NCBI RefSeq assembly: GCF_000155735.2
Contig: NC_020908.1
Coordinates: 3,167,001-3,231,000, forward strand
Length of the DNA: 64,000 bases
Origin: Octadecabacter arcticus 238
GTDB lineage: Bacteria > Pseudomonadota > Alphaproteobacteria > Rhodobacterales > Rhodobacteraceae
Direction of reading: 5' to 3'
Below, piece by piece: positions 1 through 8,548 of this stretch (positions are counted from its first letter, which is position 1; every line of letters begins with the position of its first letter). The notes beneath the pieces are model-generated. The model did no database searches. It was not told the DNA's origin and saw nothing but the letters and a program-made list of their open reading frames with translations. Both the position numbers and the translations under genes were made by a program.

Positions 1-2
1 AA

Positions 3-911
3 TCTTTGCGGCCTACCCTGCTCAACAAAGGTACGGCAAGCGAGAGCAGAGGCAGCTTTACAGACGCTGAATACAAGAAAATTTATACAGCGCTGCGCAC
101 GTTTGATAAAGAAACGACGAACACAAAAGCTGCTGCAACGCGTAAAATGCTGCGCAACTATGTGCTGTTTCTAGCAAATACGGGCATACGACATGGCACT
201 GAAGCACTTAGACTGCGCTGGAAAAATATTGAATGGCAAGAAGCAGACGGTGAACGCTACTTAGTTATTAACGTAGATGGAAAAACCAACACACGTGAAA
301 CGGTGGCGCGAGACAGGGTTGAGGTCTACTTGATAAGACAATGCAAACTCAATCCAAACATTAGCTTTACTGATTTTGATAGCCTTATAAACGCAAAACT
401 TGATGAAATTGTATTTATTACAAGCTTAGGCAAGGTTGCCACCGTACATAACTTGAATGCACACTTTAACACACTGCTTGATGAGCTGAATTTAAAGACA
501 GGTGCTGACGGCAAGGAACGCACGCTTTACAGTTGGCGGCACTACTACGCGACACAAGACTTGAAGCGGGGCATGAGCACGCACAAGTTGGGAAGGCAGA
601 TGGGCAACAGCACGAAGATGCTAGACAGACACTACAGCAAATATAGCCCAATGTTTAATGCTCACATGCACAGTGGTAGAGCAAATAAAACAAAAACAAA
701 ACCGACAGCAAACAGCAGTGACGCGATAGCTGAGACAGCTTTTGGGATGCTTGATGCAGGAACATTGACTAGCACTGAATTGCTGGCTGCACTGGGCACA
801 AGCAGGGCTGATTACAAAGTTACGGAAACGAGTGCGTTGAAGGCGCTCAAAGCTAAAAGTGATGGAAAGATTGACGCTGCAACGCTGCTTGAAATTTTGA
901 ACGGCAAATAG
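3..911 (+). CDS. tyrosine recombinase / integrase, 5' end outside window
   Basis: Site-specific recombinase of the phage-integrase type. The frame is open to the left edge of the window (the first possible start is TTG at 6), so the N-terminal arm-binding part is probably missing; about 300 residues are visible. Seen: a catalytic-domain arginine block (TGIRHGTEALRLRW, about residue 60), a WRHYYAT block corresponding to the HxxR region (about residue 178), and a final tyrosine in DRHYSKYSP (about residue 210) that would attack DNA. About 85 residues follow the tyrosine, a variable tail. Codon use is AT-richer than in the right half of the window and is shared with the next genes, which suggests one acquired element. 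Its target or attachment site was not found. Confidence 0.8.
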   Translation, partial: SLRPTLLNKGTASESRGSFTDAEYKKIYTALRTFDKETTNTKAAATRKMLRNYVLFLANTGIRHGTEALRLRWKNIEWQEADGERYLVINVDGKTNTRETVARDRVEVYLIRQCKLNPNISFTDFDSLINAKLDEIVFITSLGKVATVHNLNAHFNTLLDELNLKTGADGKERTLYSWRHYYATQDLKRGMSTHKLGRQMGNSTKMLDRHYSKYSPMFNAHMHSGRANKTKTKPTANSSDAIAETAFGMLDAGTLTSTELLAALGTSRADYKVTETSALKALKAKSDGKIDAATLLEILNGK

Positions 912-962
912 AAAACGCACTGCATTTTTTGGTGCAGTGCGTCGGTAACGTGTAATGCTGGA

Positions 963-1382
963 TCACTTCTTTTTTGCAGCAGCTTCAACAACAGCCTTGT
1001 CCAACTCACCAGTTTCAGCAGCTTTTTTAAACGCCTCAATTACGCCAGCAACATCATTAAGTTTATCCACAAACACGGCGTTGCTTTTGCCGTTAATGTT
1101 TAAAACGCGACTGCCATAACGGCACTGCACATAGTAGCCCGCGTCTTGCTCAAAAAACCAAGCACGCACGCGTTTTTCATGCTCAACGCGTACACGTTCA
1201 CCTGCGTCATTTGTTTGCCAGCGTTTCGTTTTCACAGTGTATTCTTCGCCAGCTACAACAGCAGCAAGCACCCTGCCCTGTTCTTCAATAGCCGCAACCA
1301 GTTTATCACGTCGTGCAAGTACGGGATCTTGTTTCACAGTACGTTGCACGGTCTTCAAGTTCAGTTTTGCAAGTGCGCTCAT
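963..1382 (-). CDS. DUF6641-like small basic protein of the integrative element
   Basis: About 139 residues, start chosen at ATG 1382 (reading MSALAKLNLKTVQ) because an AAAGGAAC Shine-Dalgarno lies just upstream; an earlier in-frame ATG at 1415 lacks one. The protein has a lysine/arginine-rich first half (TKRWQTND, EKRVRAWFF), a conserved-looking YYVQCRYGSRVLNI block and an Ala/Lys-rich end. From memory it resembles DUF6641, a family of unknown function found in proteobacterial mobile elements; no catalytic residues are evident. It lies between the integrase and the rep gene in opposite orientation and shares their AT-rich codon use. Function unknown. Confidence 0.55.
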   Translation of the reverse strand: MSALAKLNLKTVQRTVKQDPVLARRDKLVAAIEEQGRVLAAVVAGEEYTVKTKRWQTNDAGERVRVEHEKRVRAWFFEQDAGYYVQCRYGSRVLNINGKSNAVFVDKLNDVAGVIEAFKKAAETGELDKAVVEAAAKKK

Positions 1383-1457
1383 ATCAGTTGTTCCTTTGTA
1401 AGTATCTATACTCAAACAATAAATTCAAACACAAAGCAGAACGACCGAAATATTCGA

Positions 1458-1500
1458 CCTTTGCCGACAAAGGATAAATAACTGCGAAGGGACCGCAGTT
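1458..1500 (+). promoter_or_regulatory. two tandem hairpins enclosing the rep ribosome-binding site
   Basis: Hairpin 1: CCTTTG (1458-1463), loop CCGA, CAAAGG (1468-1473). Hairpin 2: AACTGCG (1480-1486), loop AAGGGAC, CGCAGTT (1494-1500), ending directly against the rep ATG at 1501. The Shine-Dalgarno AAGGGA is the loop of hairpin 2, so the structure could control Rep translation; paired hairpins before an HUH gene could also mark a nicking origin. Stems are read directly; the roles are inference. Confidence 0.5.
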
Positions 1501-2121
1501 ATGACGACAAATTGGAGAAAGACGACACATAAAGGCTGGATTGATGGACTGGCTGACAGCGACTACGACATTGCGGGTACGCTGAAATTTTACAACGGAC
1601 GCACTATCGGCAAAAGCAAAGCTACGGCGTTACTTGGTGCATACTGGCACAAAGTGGACAGAATGCTTTTTGGACAGGCTGCTAACAAAGGCTACGGCGT
1701 TGAGCGCTGGTGCTTTACTGAGTACGGAAGCGACGGGCAAAACTTGCACGTACACTTTATTGCAAAGTCACCAATAACAGTGAGACCATGCTGTGCTGTG
1801 CTGAACGCGCTTTGGGCAAACATGGACACAACGACAGCTGACGTTGCGCACAACTGGATTACACCAATACAAAATGCACGTGCTGCAATTGGCTACGCGA
1901 CAAAGGATACACGACATTTAGGCACAGATTTACTAGGCGAGAAAATTTCACACACAAACGCAGCAGGCATAGACACAGGCACATTTGACAGGGAAGCGCA
2001 GATTAAGCGCATAGCAAACAGGATTTCGCACAGGCATTTAACACAGGCTTACGAGGCTATGGAAGAGTTATTGTTTATAGGTTCAGGTGTTTTGAGACTC
2101 ACACGACTTTGGCCTGAGTGA
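1501..2121 (+). pseudogene. HUH replication initiator (rolling-circle Rep), truncated by insertion
   Basis: The first 188 residues are native; from 2065 onward the frame runs into IS256-A and the IS481-like element, so the last 18 residues (ending LRLTRLWPE) are element-derived and the true C-terminus is lost. HUH motif at residues 83-85 (HVH in NLHVHFIAKSP) and a candidate nucleophile in IGYATKD (Tyr132, with Lys135), matching the YxxK layout of rolling-circle Rep endonucleases. Such proteins nick one strand at an origin and stay bound to the 5' phosphate. With the integrase and DUF6641-like gene it indicates an integrated plasmid, phage or mobilisable element. Both catalytic motifs precede the break, so residual nicking activity cannot be excluded. 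Confidence 0.7.
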
Positions 2122-3206
2122 TTCGAATGTACTCCATTGGTGTCTTGCCTTTCAAGGCATGATGAGGCCTGAATGTGTTGTATTTATCGACGGCTTTTCG
2201 AAGTTCAAACCGCATCGCTCCTATGCTGTCGGCAATGAGATCACGACATGCATAGAACTCTTCGCGGAAGGTGCGGTTACCGCGCTCGACACCACCGTTG
2301 TATTTTGGCCTTGCTGGCGGCAGCACAATGAGCGGGATCTCCATCTGTTCGCACGCTGTCTCAAAATCGGCCATAAACTCAGACCCGCCATCGACTTGAA
2401 TTGAGATGATCTTATAGGGAGCTATTTCCACGAGTTCTTGCAAAAACCGTTTGGCAGAGCGTGCCGTGGCATTCGAATAAACTTGCGCGTGGATATGCTT
2501 GCTACACCTCTCCCAGGCTTGAAAGTGTTTGCACGTGACGCCGTTCTTCGTGGCAGTCATATGATCGATCTGCACACGCTCGCCAACCACAATATCTTTG
2601 TAATCCCTATATTTCCATCCCTTGGCATGCCCCTTGGAAAAATTACGCTTGCGCTTTTGGGGCGCAGATCTTGATCGTGTGATCAGGCCTTTTTTCCTTA
2701 GAAAGCTCAAAATGCGCCCCACGGTGCTATCGCTCATGGTTTGCTTTTTGTCGCGACGCAAGATGGCCCCTATTTTCTCCTTACCGTAGGTTTCATTGTC
2801 GCGGCGGGCCTCAAGCACCAATTGCTTTTCTGCCTCGCCCCACTGTGACTTGTTGCAGCGTTTGGGAGCCTTTGAAGGCGGTATGATTGCCTGCGCCAAA
2901 TCCTTCAAAATACGCTTGTGACGGTAATATGTCGCGCGCGAGATGCCGACGAATTCAGCGCACTTTGATAGAGAAACGCCCTCTGTACGTAAGTCGTCCC
3001 ATTGCCGAACCTGACCTTCGTATTTGATACGGTACACGTCCAAACATTCTTGTGTCCGCGCCCAAGCATAAAGTTTATAAACGTTCTTGTGCAGTCCGAT
3101 GATTTGCATATTGGCCTCGTGAGCTGGTTTCTTTCAATTCTCAGTCTCCGAGGTCGCCTAAATCTTGGCAACAAAATTTTGTCTCACATCTATCTGAACT
3201 TATTCA
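2074..3206 (-). mobile_element. IS481-like insertion sequence inside the IS256-A terminal repeat
   Basis: 1133 bp with one transposase gene. The terminal repeats are imperfect: TTTATAGGTTCAG at the left, TGAATAAGTTCAG read inward from the right, 10 of 13 positions alike. It is bordered by a 4-bp direct repeat ATTG (2070-2073 and 3207-3210), both copies inside the IS256-A left terminal repeat. It therefore arrived after IS256-A. Confidence 0.75.
2099..3109 (-). CDS. IS481-family-like DDE transposase
   Basis: 336 residues, complete. The N-terminal third is a helix-turn-helix region (SLSKCAEFVGISRATYYRHKR, about residues 47-67). The integrase-core domain holds the DDE triad: Asp in VQIDHMT, Asp in IQVDGGSEFM, Glu in NGGVERGNRTFREEFY, followed by the HHALKGKTPMEYI end typical of rve-type transposases. 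It cuts and pastes its own element. A single ORF with no frameshifted orfA argues for IS481 rather than IS3; the assignment to family is from memory of motif layout. Confidence 0.8.
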   Translation of the reverse strand: MQIIGLHKNVYKLYAWARTQECLDVYRIKYEGQVRQWDDLRTEGVSLSKCAEFVGISRATYYRHKRILKDLAQAIIPPSKAPKRCNKSQWGEAEKQLVLEARRDNETYGKEKIGAILRRDKKQTMSDSTVGRILSFLRKKGLITRSRSAPQKRKRNFSKGHAKGWKYRDYKDIVVGERVQIDHMTATKNGVTCKHFQAWERCSKHIHAQVYSNATARSAKRFLQELVEIAPYKIISIQVDGGSEFMADFETACEQMEIPLIVLPPARPKYNGGVERGNRTFREEFYACRDLIADSIGAMRFELRKAVDKYNTFRPHHALKGKTPMEYIRITQAKVV

Positions 3207-3237
3207 ATTGTCAAATCTGGTGTTTGAGTATTGTTGG

Positions 3238-4485
3238 TCATGCGGTGATCTGGTCGGGGTTTGTGGTTTCGATTCCGTCTTTGAACGTGACGCCTGTGAT
3301 GACTTTTGCGAGGTAGTCAAAGCCGCGTAGCTTCCTCCAATTTTGCTCAGCACATTGCCCCAGTTTGAACATCATGTGCAGCATGCCATCGCGTGACAGG
3401 CAGCCCTTTGAACGCTTGGTACGATGCCGGATCGTCGCGAAGGCCGATTCAATTGGATTGCTAGTGCGGATGCTTTGCCAATGCTGCGCCGGGAAGTCGA
3501 AGAATGCCATGAGTTCCTCACGATCTTTTTGCAGGCATAGTGTGGCCTTGGGATATTTGGGTTCGTAGGTTTTGATGAACAGATCGAACGCCTTTTCTGC
3601 ATCGACTTTGGTCTCGGCCTGCTAGATGTCGTGCAGCGCGGCCTTGGCTTTTGGCTGAGACAGCTTGGGTAAACAATTGAGCACGTTCATCGTTTTGTGT
3701 TGCCAACAGCGTTGATGGCGGGTCTCAGGATAGACTTCGTCCATGGCCGCCCAAAACCCCATGGCACCGTCCCCGATGGCCAGTTTGGGCGCATTCATGC
3801 CTCGGCTTTTGAGGTTAAGCAGAACCTCGCGCCAGCTCTGCGTGGACTCGCGCACCCCATCCTCAATTGCCAGAAATCGCTTCTTGCCACGGGCAGTTAC
3901 CCCAATAATAACAAGGGCACAGAGCTTGTCATCCTCGCCCCGAAGGCCGCTGTGAACGCCGTCGGCCCAGATATAGACGATGGGCTCGTCATCTAACTCA
4001 GCGCCTTTCCAAGCCTCGTATTCATTGGCCCAATCGCGTTTTAAACGCGAAACCGTATTAGCCGACAAGCCAACGGCATCTGGGCCCAGAAGAACCTTGA
4101 GGGCGGGAGCCATCTCGCCGCTGGAGATCCCTTTGAGGTAAAGCCATGGCAAGGCCGCTTCCAGCGTCTTCGTGCGGCGCACATAGGGCGGCACCAGGGC
4201 AGACCGGAATGTCACCGGTGTGCCGTCCTTGGACCGAACCTTTGGAATGCGCACGCTCACAGGGCCAATGCCCGTTTGAAACGGGCGGGCCGGATGATGT
4301 CCATTACGCACGACTGCCGCGTGACCGGCATCGGTGCGTAAGCCGGTAAATTGCGCCAAATAACTGACAAGCTCAGCCTCAACTGCTGTCGCGATCAATT
4401 GTTGTGCTCCCGTTTTCAGCAACTCCGTCAACGCGTCCGTCATCTCGTCTCGACGCGCAAAATCAACAATGTTAGTAGTTCCCAT
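3238..4485 (-). pseudogene. IS256-A transposase, copy 1, stopped by a nonsense codon
   Basis: Same 415-codon frame as the intact copy at 29516-30763, but codon 288 is TAG where the other copy has TGG (Trp). The product would end after KAALHDI, losing the last third including the ESAFATIRHRTKRSKG block with the presumed catalytic Glu. One other coding difference was noticed (Met for Ile in the GFWAAxDEVYPE block), so the copies are nearly identical. Its 5' leader is also separated from the coding region by IS256-B, inserted only a few bases before the start codon. Confidence 0.9.
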
Positions 4486-4497
4486 GGTGGTGTATCT

Positions 4498-5934
4498 GGG
4501 AATGTCCCGAAGAATGTTGAAATTTTAATTTAGGGTGGCGTTGCTTCCCCTGAGCCGTAGGCTCTGGGTGTTTAATCGCAAAAGGAAGCAACACCATGAA
4601 GAAGACTATCACAGCAAGCGCTGGACTTGCCAGCGCGTCGAATGTTCATCAACTCGTGGAAACAGCCTGGGACAAAGTTGGCGAGAGCTTCGAGCAGTTC
4701 TGCCTGACGGCGGGCGTCGCCAGTCTGGTTCAGATGTTTGGTGAGGACGCAGATACGCTGGCGGGTGGCCGATACGAGCATTGCACTGACAAGCCTGGCC
4801 ACAGATGGGGCACCGCGAAAGGTCAGGTTGGGTTCCATGGTGGGAAGATTGAGCTGGAGCGCCCCCGTGTGCGCGATAAAGTGACCGGTAAAGAGATTGT
4901 CCTGCCGAGCTGGGAAGAGGCCTCCTCGGGTGGCTTCCTTGAACAATGGGCAATGAGCCTAATGTTGATGAATGTTTCCACCCGTAAGTATGACCGAGCT
5001 GTACGGCTGCCCGAAGCGAAGGTGCCTAATAAGGCAGGGAGCGGGCTGTCCAGGTCAGCAGTTTCGCGTCGCTTCAAAGCACTCACCCAAGCGCGCCTGG
5101 ATGAGTGGATGTCATCTGATCTATCGGAGCTTGACCTTGTAGCGATCCAGATCGACGGGCTGCATTTGGACGATCATTTGTTGGTGCTTGCGGCCGTGGG
5201 TGTGGAGGTTTCAGGCGAAAAGCACCCTCTGGGCGTCATTGAAGGGGCGACCGAGAACGCCGCGACGGTTCAGGCGCTTTTGGACAATCTGATAGAGCGT
5301 GGGCTCGATCCAGCGGGCTGCTATTTGTTCATCGTAGATGGGGCTAAGGCACTGACCAAGGCAATTCGGCGCACATTTGGTGCCGATATTCCCATCCAAA
5401 GATGCCAGATACACAAGGCCCGCAACATAACTGACAGGCTTCCTCCAAAGCTGCACGCCTCCGTACGCCGCGCGCTGAAGCAAGCATGGGAGCTTGATGA
5501 TGCCGACAAAGCCGAGCGGTTGATGCGGAATCTTGCCCAGCGACTAGAGCTTGAGGCTCCGGACGTTTCAAAGTCGATCCTTGAGGGCCTAGACGAAATT
5601 CTAACTGTTGTTAGGTTGGGGCTACCTGTGGAATTGAGACGCTCATTGGCCAGCACCAACATCATTGAATCTATGAACAGCGTGATCCGACAGGTCTGTC
5701 GAAACGTCAAACGCTGGCGCGATGCAAAAATGGCGCTGCGCTGGACAGGGGCTGGTATGCTGGAAGCCGCGAAAGGCTTCCGCCGCCTAAAGGCCTACAA
5801 GCAACTCCCCATTCTCAAGCAAGCTTTGCTAGATCATCGCAATACCGTAACGCTTGACCAAATCAAGGACGTCGCCTAACCATCAATCAAGCAGCGCCAC
5901 TCGCCCGATTTTCAACATCGTACGGGACATCCCC
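4498..5934 (+). mobile_element. IS256-B, complete element inserted in the leader of IS256-A copy 1
   Basis: 1437 bp. Terminal inverted repeats GGGAATGTCCCG (left) and GGGGATGTCCCG (right, inward), with similarity continuing for about 28 bp. An 8-bp target duplication GTGTATCT flanks it (4490-4497 and 5935-5942). The sequence across the duplication matches the unbroken IS256-A copy 2, so the insertion point is certain. Confidence 0.92.
4596..5879 (+). CDS. IS256-family (Mutator type) transposase
   Basis: 427 residues, full length for the family and apparently intact. First Asp in AIQIDGLHLDDH (about residue 189), second in FIVDGAKALTKAIR (about 248), then the family RCQIHKARNI block, and a Glu in NIIESMNSVIRQVCRNVKRW (about 352). 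It transposes IS256-B by a copy-out or cut-and-paste route with 8-9 bp duplications. AAAAGGAAG lies just upstream of ATG 4596. It is clearly a different lineage from the IS256-A transposase, sharing only the general motif layout. Confidence 0.9.
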   Translation: MKKTITASAGLASASNVHQLVETAWDKVGESFEQFCLTAGVASLVQMFGEDADTLAGGRYEHCTDKPGHRWGTAKGQVGFHGGKIELERPRVRDKVTGKEIVLPSWEEASSGGFLEQWAMSLMLMNVSTRKYDRAVRLPEAKVPNKAGSGLSRSAVSRRFKALTQARLDEWMSSDLSELDLVAIQIDGLHLDDHLLVLAAVGVEVSGEKHPLGVIEGATENAATVQALLDNLIERGLDPAGCYLFIVDGAKALTKAIRRTFGADIPIQRCQIHKARNITDRLPPKLHASVRRALKQAWELDDADKAERLMRNLAQRLELEAPDVSKSILEGLDEILTVVRLGLPVELRRSLASTNIIESMNSVIRQVCRNVKRWRDAKMALRWTGAGMLEAAKGFRRLKAYKQLPILKQALLDHRNTVTLDQIKDVA

Positions 5935-6034
5935 GTGTATCTCCTTTGGTTGGGCTGCTGTCTTCCAACAACAATTCAACCAGATACGCCGCCAACCTTC
6001 AAACCACTCAAACACCAGATTCAGTCATAGCTCG

Positions 6035-6202
6035 AGTTCGCACAGCGGCAGAAGGCAGTTTGTAACTGAACTTGCTGACAAAGGCGTTAATGCGCGTGTT
6101 GTGCAAGCTTTGGCGCGACACAAGCACTTGAACACAACCATGCGCTACATTGATTTGAACGAGAACAAACTGCGTGCTGCTGTTGAGTTGGTTAGCTACT
6201 AA
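6035..6202 (+). pseudogene. tyrosine recombinase C-terminal fragment
   Basis: The 55 codons from the IS256-A edge to TAA at 6200-6202 read HSGRRQFVTELADKG, then LARHKHLNTTMRYID: the HxGRR block and catalytic Tyr of phage-type integrases. The N-terminal three quarters are missing. It is not the same gene as the recombinase at the window start, so the element carried two recombinases or two elements were joined here. Confidence 0.75.
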
Positions 6203-6296
6203 GTATTTGCACTATGCCTCTCAGCCCCAAGTACAACCATCTTGCCCCAAGTGTACAAGATGCAAAAATCGTGTGTTTTTGAACTTAAACCACTAT

Positions 6297-6473
6297 TTAA
6301 GTAACATGCTTAACTGGTTTGATGGGTTTTTTTGGGCTTAGTTTCCGCTCCTTACTCCGTAACCGCGTCGCGTTTTTCTCAAAGTCGTTTGTCTGTGTAC
6401 GTTTGGTGCGTATCGGCTTGCTTTTTAGCTGCGCGTTACCGTCCAAAATCTCCCATATGTGCAAAATCACCAC
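6297..6473 (-). CDS. possible small basic ORF, unrecognised
   Basis: 58 codons starting at GTG 6473, with GAGG directly before it. The product is very basic (KPIRTKRTQTND, SKERKLSPKKPIKPVKH). It lies in an otherwise featureless 370-bp AT-rich stretch (6203-6575) of the broken element. Composition looks coding, but there is no family match; it may be chance. Confidence 0.25.
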   Translation of the reverse strand: MVILHIWEILDGNAQLKSKPIRTKRTQTNDFEKNATRLRSKERKLSPKKPIKPVKHVT

Positions 6474-6575
6474 CTCAAATCTGTAAGTACTTCAGTGCTT
6501 AAAACTGCGCTGCAAAATCTTTGTCAGCCAACTACCCCTTCAAGCGTCAAATATTTATGCACGAAAATTCTACGC

Positions 6576-6980
6576 CTAAATTACGTCGTCATCTCGCAGC
6601 TTCAAAAAGCTTTCAAGTTGCACTGTTGTTGCATCATCACGCTCGTCTGCCCCAGCTGCTTTAAGTTCCAAGTCACGTATTGCGCACTCAACAGCATCAA
6701 GCTTTATGTCTCGTTTCGTGCGTTTATGACTTACCAGCCCGCCACCGTTATTATCCAAGCTTCTGCTTGTAACAACTACCGGAACTGTACCTGGTTCAAA
6801 TCCGAACGCACTGCTGTCTATATCCCTATCAAACCAAACAAGCAGCCCAGCATCTGCTGCAATTATCTCATCCAAGTATACGTGTAACCGTTCAAATAGC
6901 GCTTCAGCATGTGCAAAATGCTTTGACGCCTCCTTGCTCTTGCCTCGCGTACGAGCACCCTCACCTTTGTTGCTTAGGCT
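6576..6980 (-). pseudogene. hypothetical protein of the element, 5' end removed by IS30
   Basis: About 133 residues remain, reading SNKGEGARTRGKSK at the break and ending LKLRDDDVI. The native start is gone: the first codons of the open frame lie in the IS30 terminal repeat. It is charged and mostly hydrophilic, with a VWFDRDIDSS acidic stretch and a predicted helical end. Not recognised. AT-rich codon use matches the genes at 1-2064, so it is probably the other flank of the same acquired element. Confidence 0.45.
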
Positions 6981-8053
6981 CAAGTTTCAAATGCAACACT
7001 CAGAGCCCTTTGGGCATAGGATGTTGTGATGGACATACGAAGCAAGCACCTCAGCAGCGAGGACCGTGGCGTGATATTAGCCGAGCATAATAGGGGCAGC
7101 AGTCAGCGGTTGATCGGCCAGCTTTTGCATCGCCCGGCGAGCACGATCTGCCGTGAGCTGGCGCGAGGTCGGCAGGAAGACGGCAGCTATTGCCCGCAAG
7201 CGGCGCGGCAGGCCTATGATGCCCGGCGTGCGCGCTGCCGCCGCGAGCGCAAGCTTGTGGAGGGGAGCGATCTTTATCGTTTTGTTCATGGCAAGCTCGT
7301 ACATCTGCACTGGTCGCCTGAGCAGATTGCGCAGAGACTGCGTCTCATGAAGCCTGATGATCCATCCGCCCATGTGAGCCATGAGACCATCTATGCCGCG
7401 ATTTACGCGCAGCCACGTGGTGGGCTGAAGGCGGCGATGATCGAGGCGTTGCGTCAAGCGAAGCCTAAGCGTGGGCTCAAGCGCAGGACAGCGGCGGGCA
7501 GTGCTATGGTCCCGGAATCATTGCGCATTATCAACCGCCCTGAAGAGATCGAAGCGCGACTGGTACCAGGCCATTGGGAGGGCGACCTCATCAAGGGCGC
7601 ATTCAATCGCTCGTCAGTGGGGACCTTGGTCGAGCGCAAGACACGCTTTGTCATTCTTTGCAAAATGGACGGCAATGGGGCCGAGGCCGCGCTCGACAGC
7701 TTCACCCGCCAGATGAGACGACTACCCGCTGCTTTGCGCAAGAGCATGACCTACGACCGCGGCTCCGAAATGGCCTGCCACCCCGAACTCGCCAGACGGT
7801 TGAAGATCGATATCTGGTTCTGCGATCCGCATGCGCCTTGGCAGCGTGGCAGCAACGAGAACACCAACGGACTGCTGCGTCAGTACATGCCCAAAGGAAC
7901 TGACCTGAACGGTGCAAGCCAAACATGGCTGAACGACGTTGCAAACCTGATGAACAACCGTCCGAGAAAAACTCTCGGTTGGAGAACACCCGCTGAAGCC
8001 ATGGCCGACGAAATCGCGGCCTTCAAATCAACCGTTGCACTTGATGTTTGAAT
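6979..8053 (+). mobile_element. IS30-family insertion sequence, complete
   Basis: About 1075 bp. Terminal repeats align without gaps: TCAAGTTTCAAATGCAAC at the left and TTCAAACATCAAGTGCAAC inward from the right. No clear 2-3 bp target duplication was identified, so the exact ends may be off by a few bases. It interrupts the hypothetical gene ending at 6576. Confidence 0.75.
7029..8051 (+). CDS. IS30-family transposase
   Basis: 340 residues, full length. N-terminal helix-turn-helix region (GSSQRLIGQLLHRPASTICREL, residues about 23-45) and a DDE catalytic domain: Asp in GHWEGDLIKG, Asp in MTYDRGSEMACH, Glu in GSNENTNGLLRQYMPKGTD, all family hallmarks. ATG at 7029 preferred over the overlapping GTG at 7026. 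No stops or frameshifts, so probably active. Confidence 0.92.
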   Translation: MDIRSKHLSSEDRGVILAEHNRGSSQRLIGQLLHRPASTICRELARGRQEDGSYCPQAARQAYDARRARCRRERKLVEGSDLYRFVHGKLVHLHWSPEQIAQRLRLMKPDDPSAHVSHETIYAAIYAQPRGGLKAAMIEALRQAKPKRGLKRRTAAGSAMVPESLRIINRPEEIEARLVPGHWEGDLIKGAFNRSSVGTLVERKTRFVILCKMDGNGAEAALDSFTRQMRRLPAALRKSMTYDRGSEMACHPELARRLKIDIWFCDPHAPWQRGSNENTNGLLRQYMPKGTDLNGASQTWLNDVANLMNNRPRKTLGWRTPAEAMADEIAAFKSTVALDV

Positions 8054-8287
8054 CCAAGCTCTACGCCCGTCCATAACCAAGCATCAACAGGTCGACCTCG
8101 ATAGAGCCGCTGCAAGCCACCTGACAACCAAATTTGTATTTGCGTGCGTGATATCGAAACAATGCCCAATGGCATTGTGCGGCGCATTTTGGCGTCTTGA
8201 ACGCGCCACACCCAGCCGAGATAAACTATTGCTCAAATCGTGTGACAAATGCATGCGTTTTGACACTCGCCACCACAAATCACGCGC

Positions 8288-8548
8288 TCAAAGTCCGTCG
8301 TATTCGTATGTCACCAGATGTTCGGCATGGTCCCTGATACCACTTCGTTTGATACCGATCTTATCCAATTGTCCATCGTTCAACGCTTGCAAGACCGACT
8401 GCATTTGTCTGATCTGGAAACGGACCCAACAGTTTTTGAAGCTGTTGCGTATTCTAGTTGCGATGTGGCCGACGGCGATGGCAGCGTCCTCAAGGGCATG
8501 TTGGGCCCAGACGAACGTGCTGCCTGATGTGTTGCTATACATTTTCAT
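8288..8548 (-). CDS. DUF1127-containing small protein
   Basis: 86 residues from ATG 8548, chosen because AAGGAA lies 8 bases upstream; an earlier in-frame start at 8581 lacks this. The C-terminal 45 residues form the DUF1127 (YjiS-like) domain: LQALNDGQLDKIGIKRSGI. DUF1127 proteins of alphaproteobacteria are small, arginine-rich, and in Rhodobacter and Agrobacterium some bind RNA and influence small-RNA processing. It overlaps the 3' end of the upstream DUF1127 gene by 14 bp, so the two form one transcription unit. Function here inferred only from family. Confidence 0.65.
   Translation of the reverse strand: MKMYSNTSGSTFVWAQHALEDAAIAVGHIATRIRNSFKNCWVRFQIRQMQSVLQALNDGQLDKIGIKRSGIRDHAEHLVTYEYDGL

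Larger units (their letters stand above)
2065..6033. mobile_element. IS256-A copy 1, interrupted by two other insertion sequences
   Basis: Ends correspond to the intact copy at 29480-30866: left end GAGTTATTG (2065-2073), right end CATAGCTC (to 6033). Removing the IS481-like element (2074-3206) with its 4-bp duplication and IS256-B (4498-5934) with its 8-bp duplication leaves 9 + 1287 + 91 = 1387 bp, exactly the length of the intact copy. No 9-bp target duplication flanks it (GCTATGGAA on the left, GAGTTCGCA on the right), and the two sides belong to different genes (rep and an integrase tail), so a deletion or recombination between copies probably followed insertion. Confidence 0.85.

Noticed and set aside
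2065..6033. Composite transposon between the two IS256-A copies (2065-6033 and 29480-30866) carrying the polyol operon
   Set aside because: The copies are in the same orientation and could act together, but the left copy lacks an intact transposase and target duplication, and other insertions lie between; no sign of a shared outer duplication (TGTGGAAAT is found on both sides of copy 2 alone).
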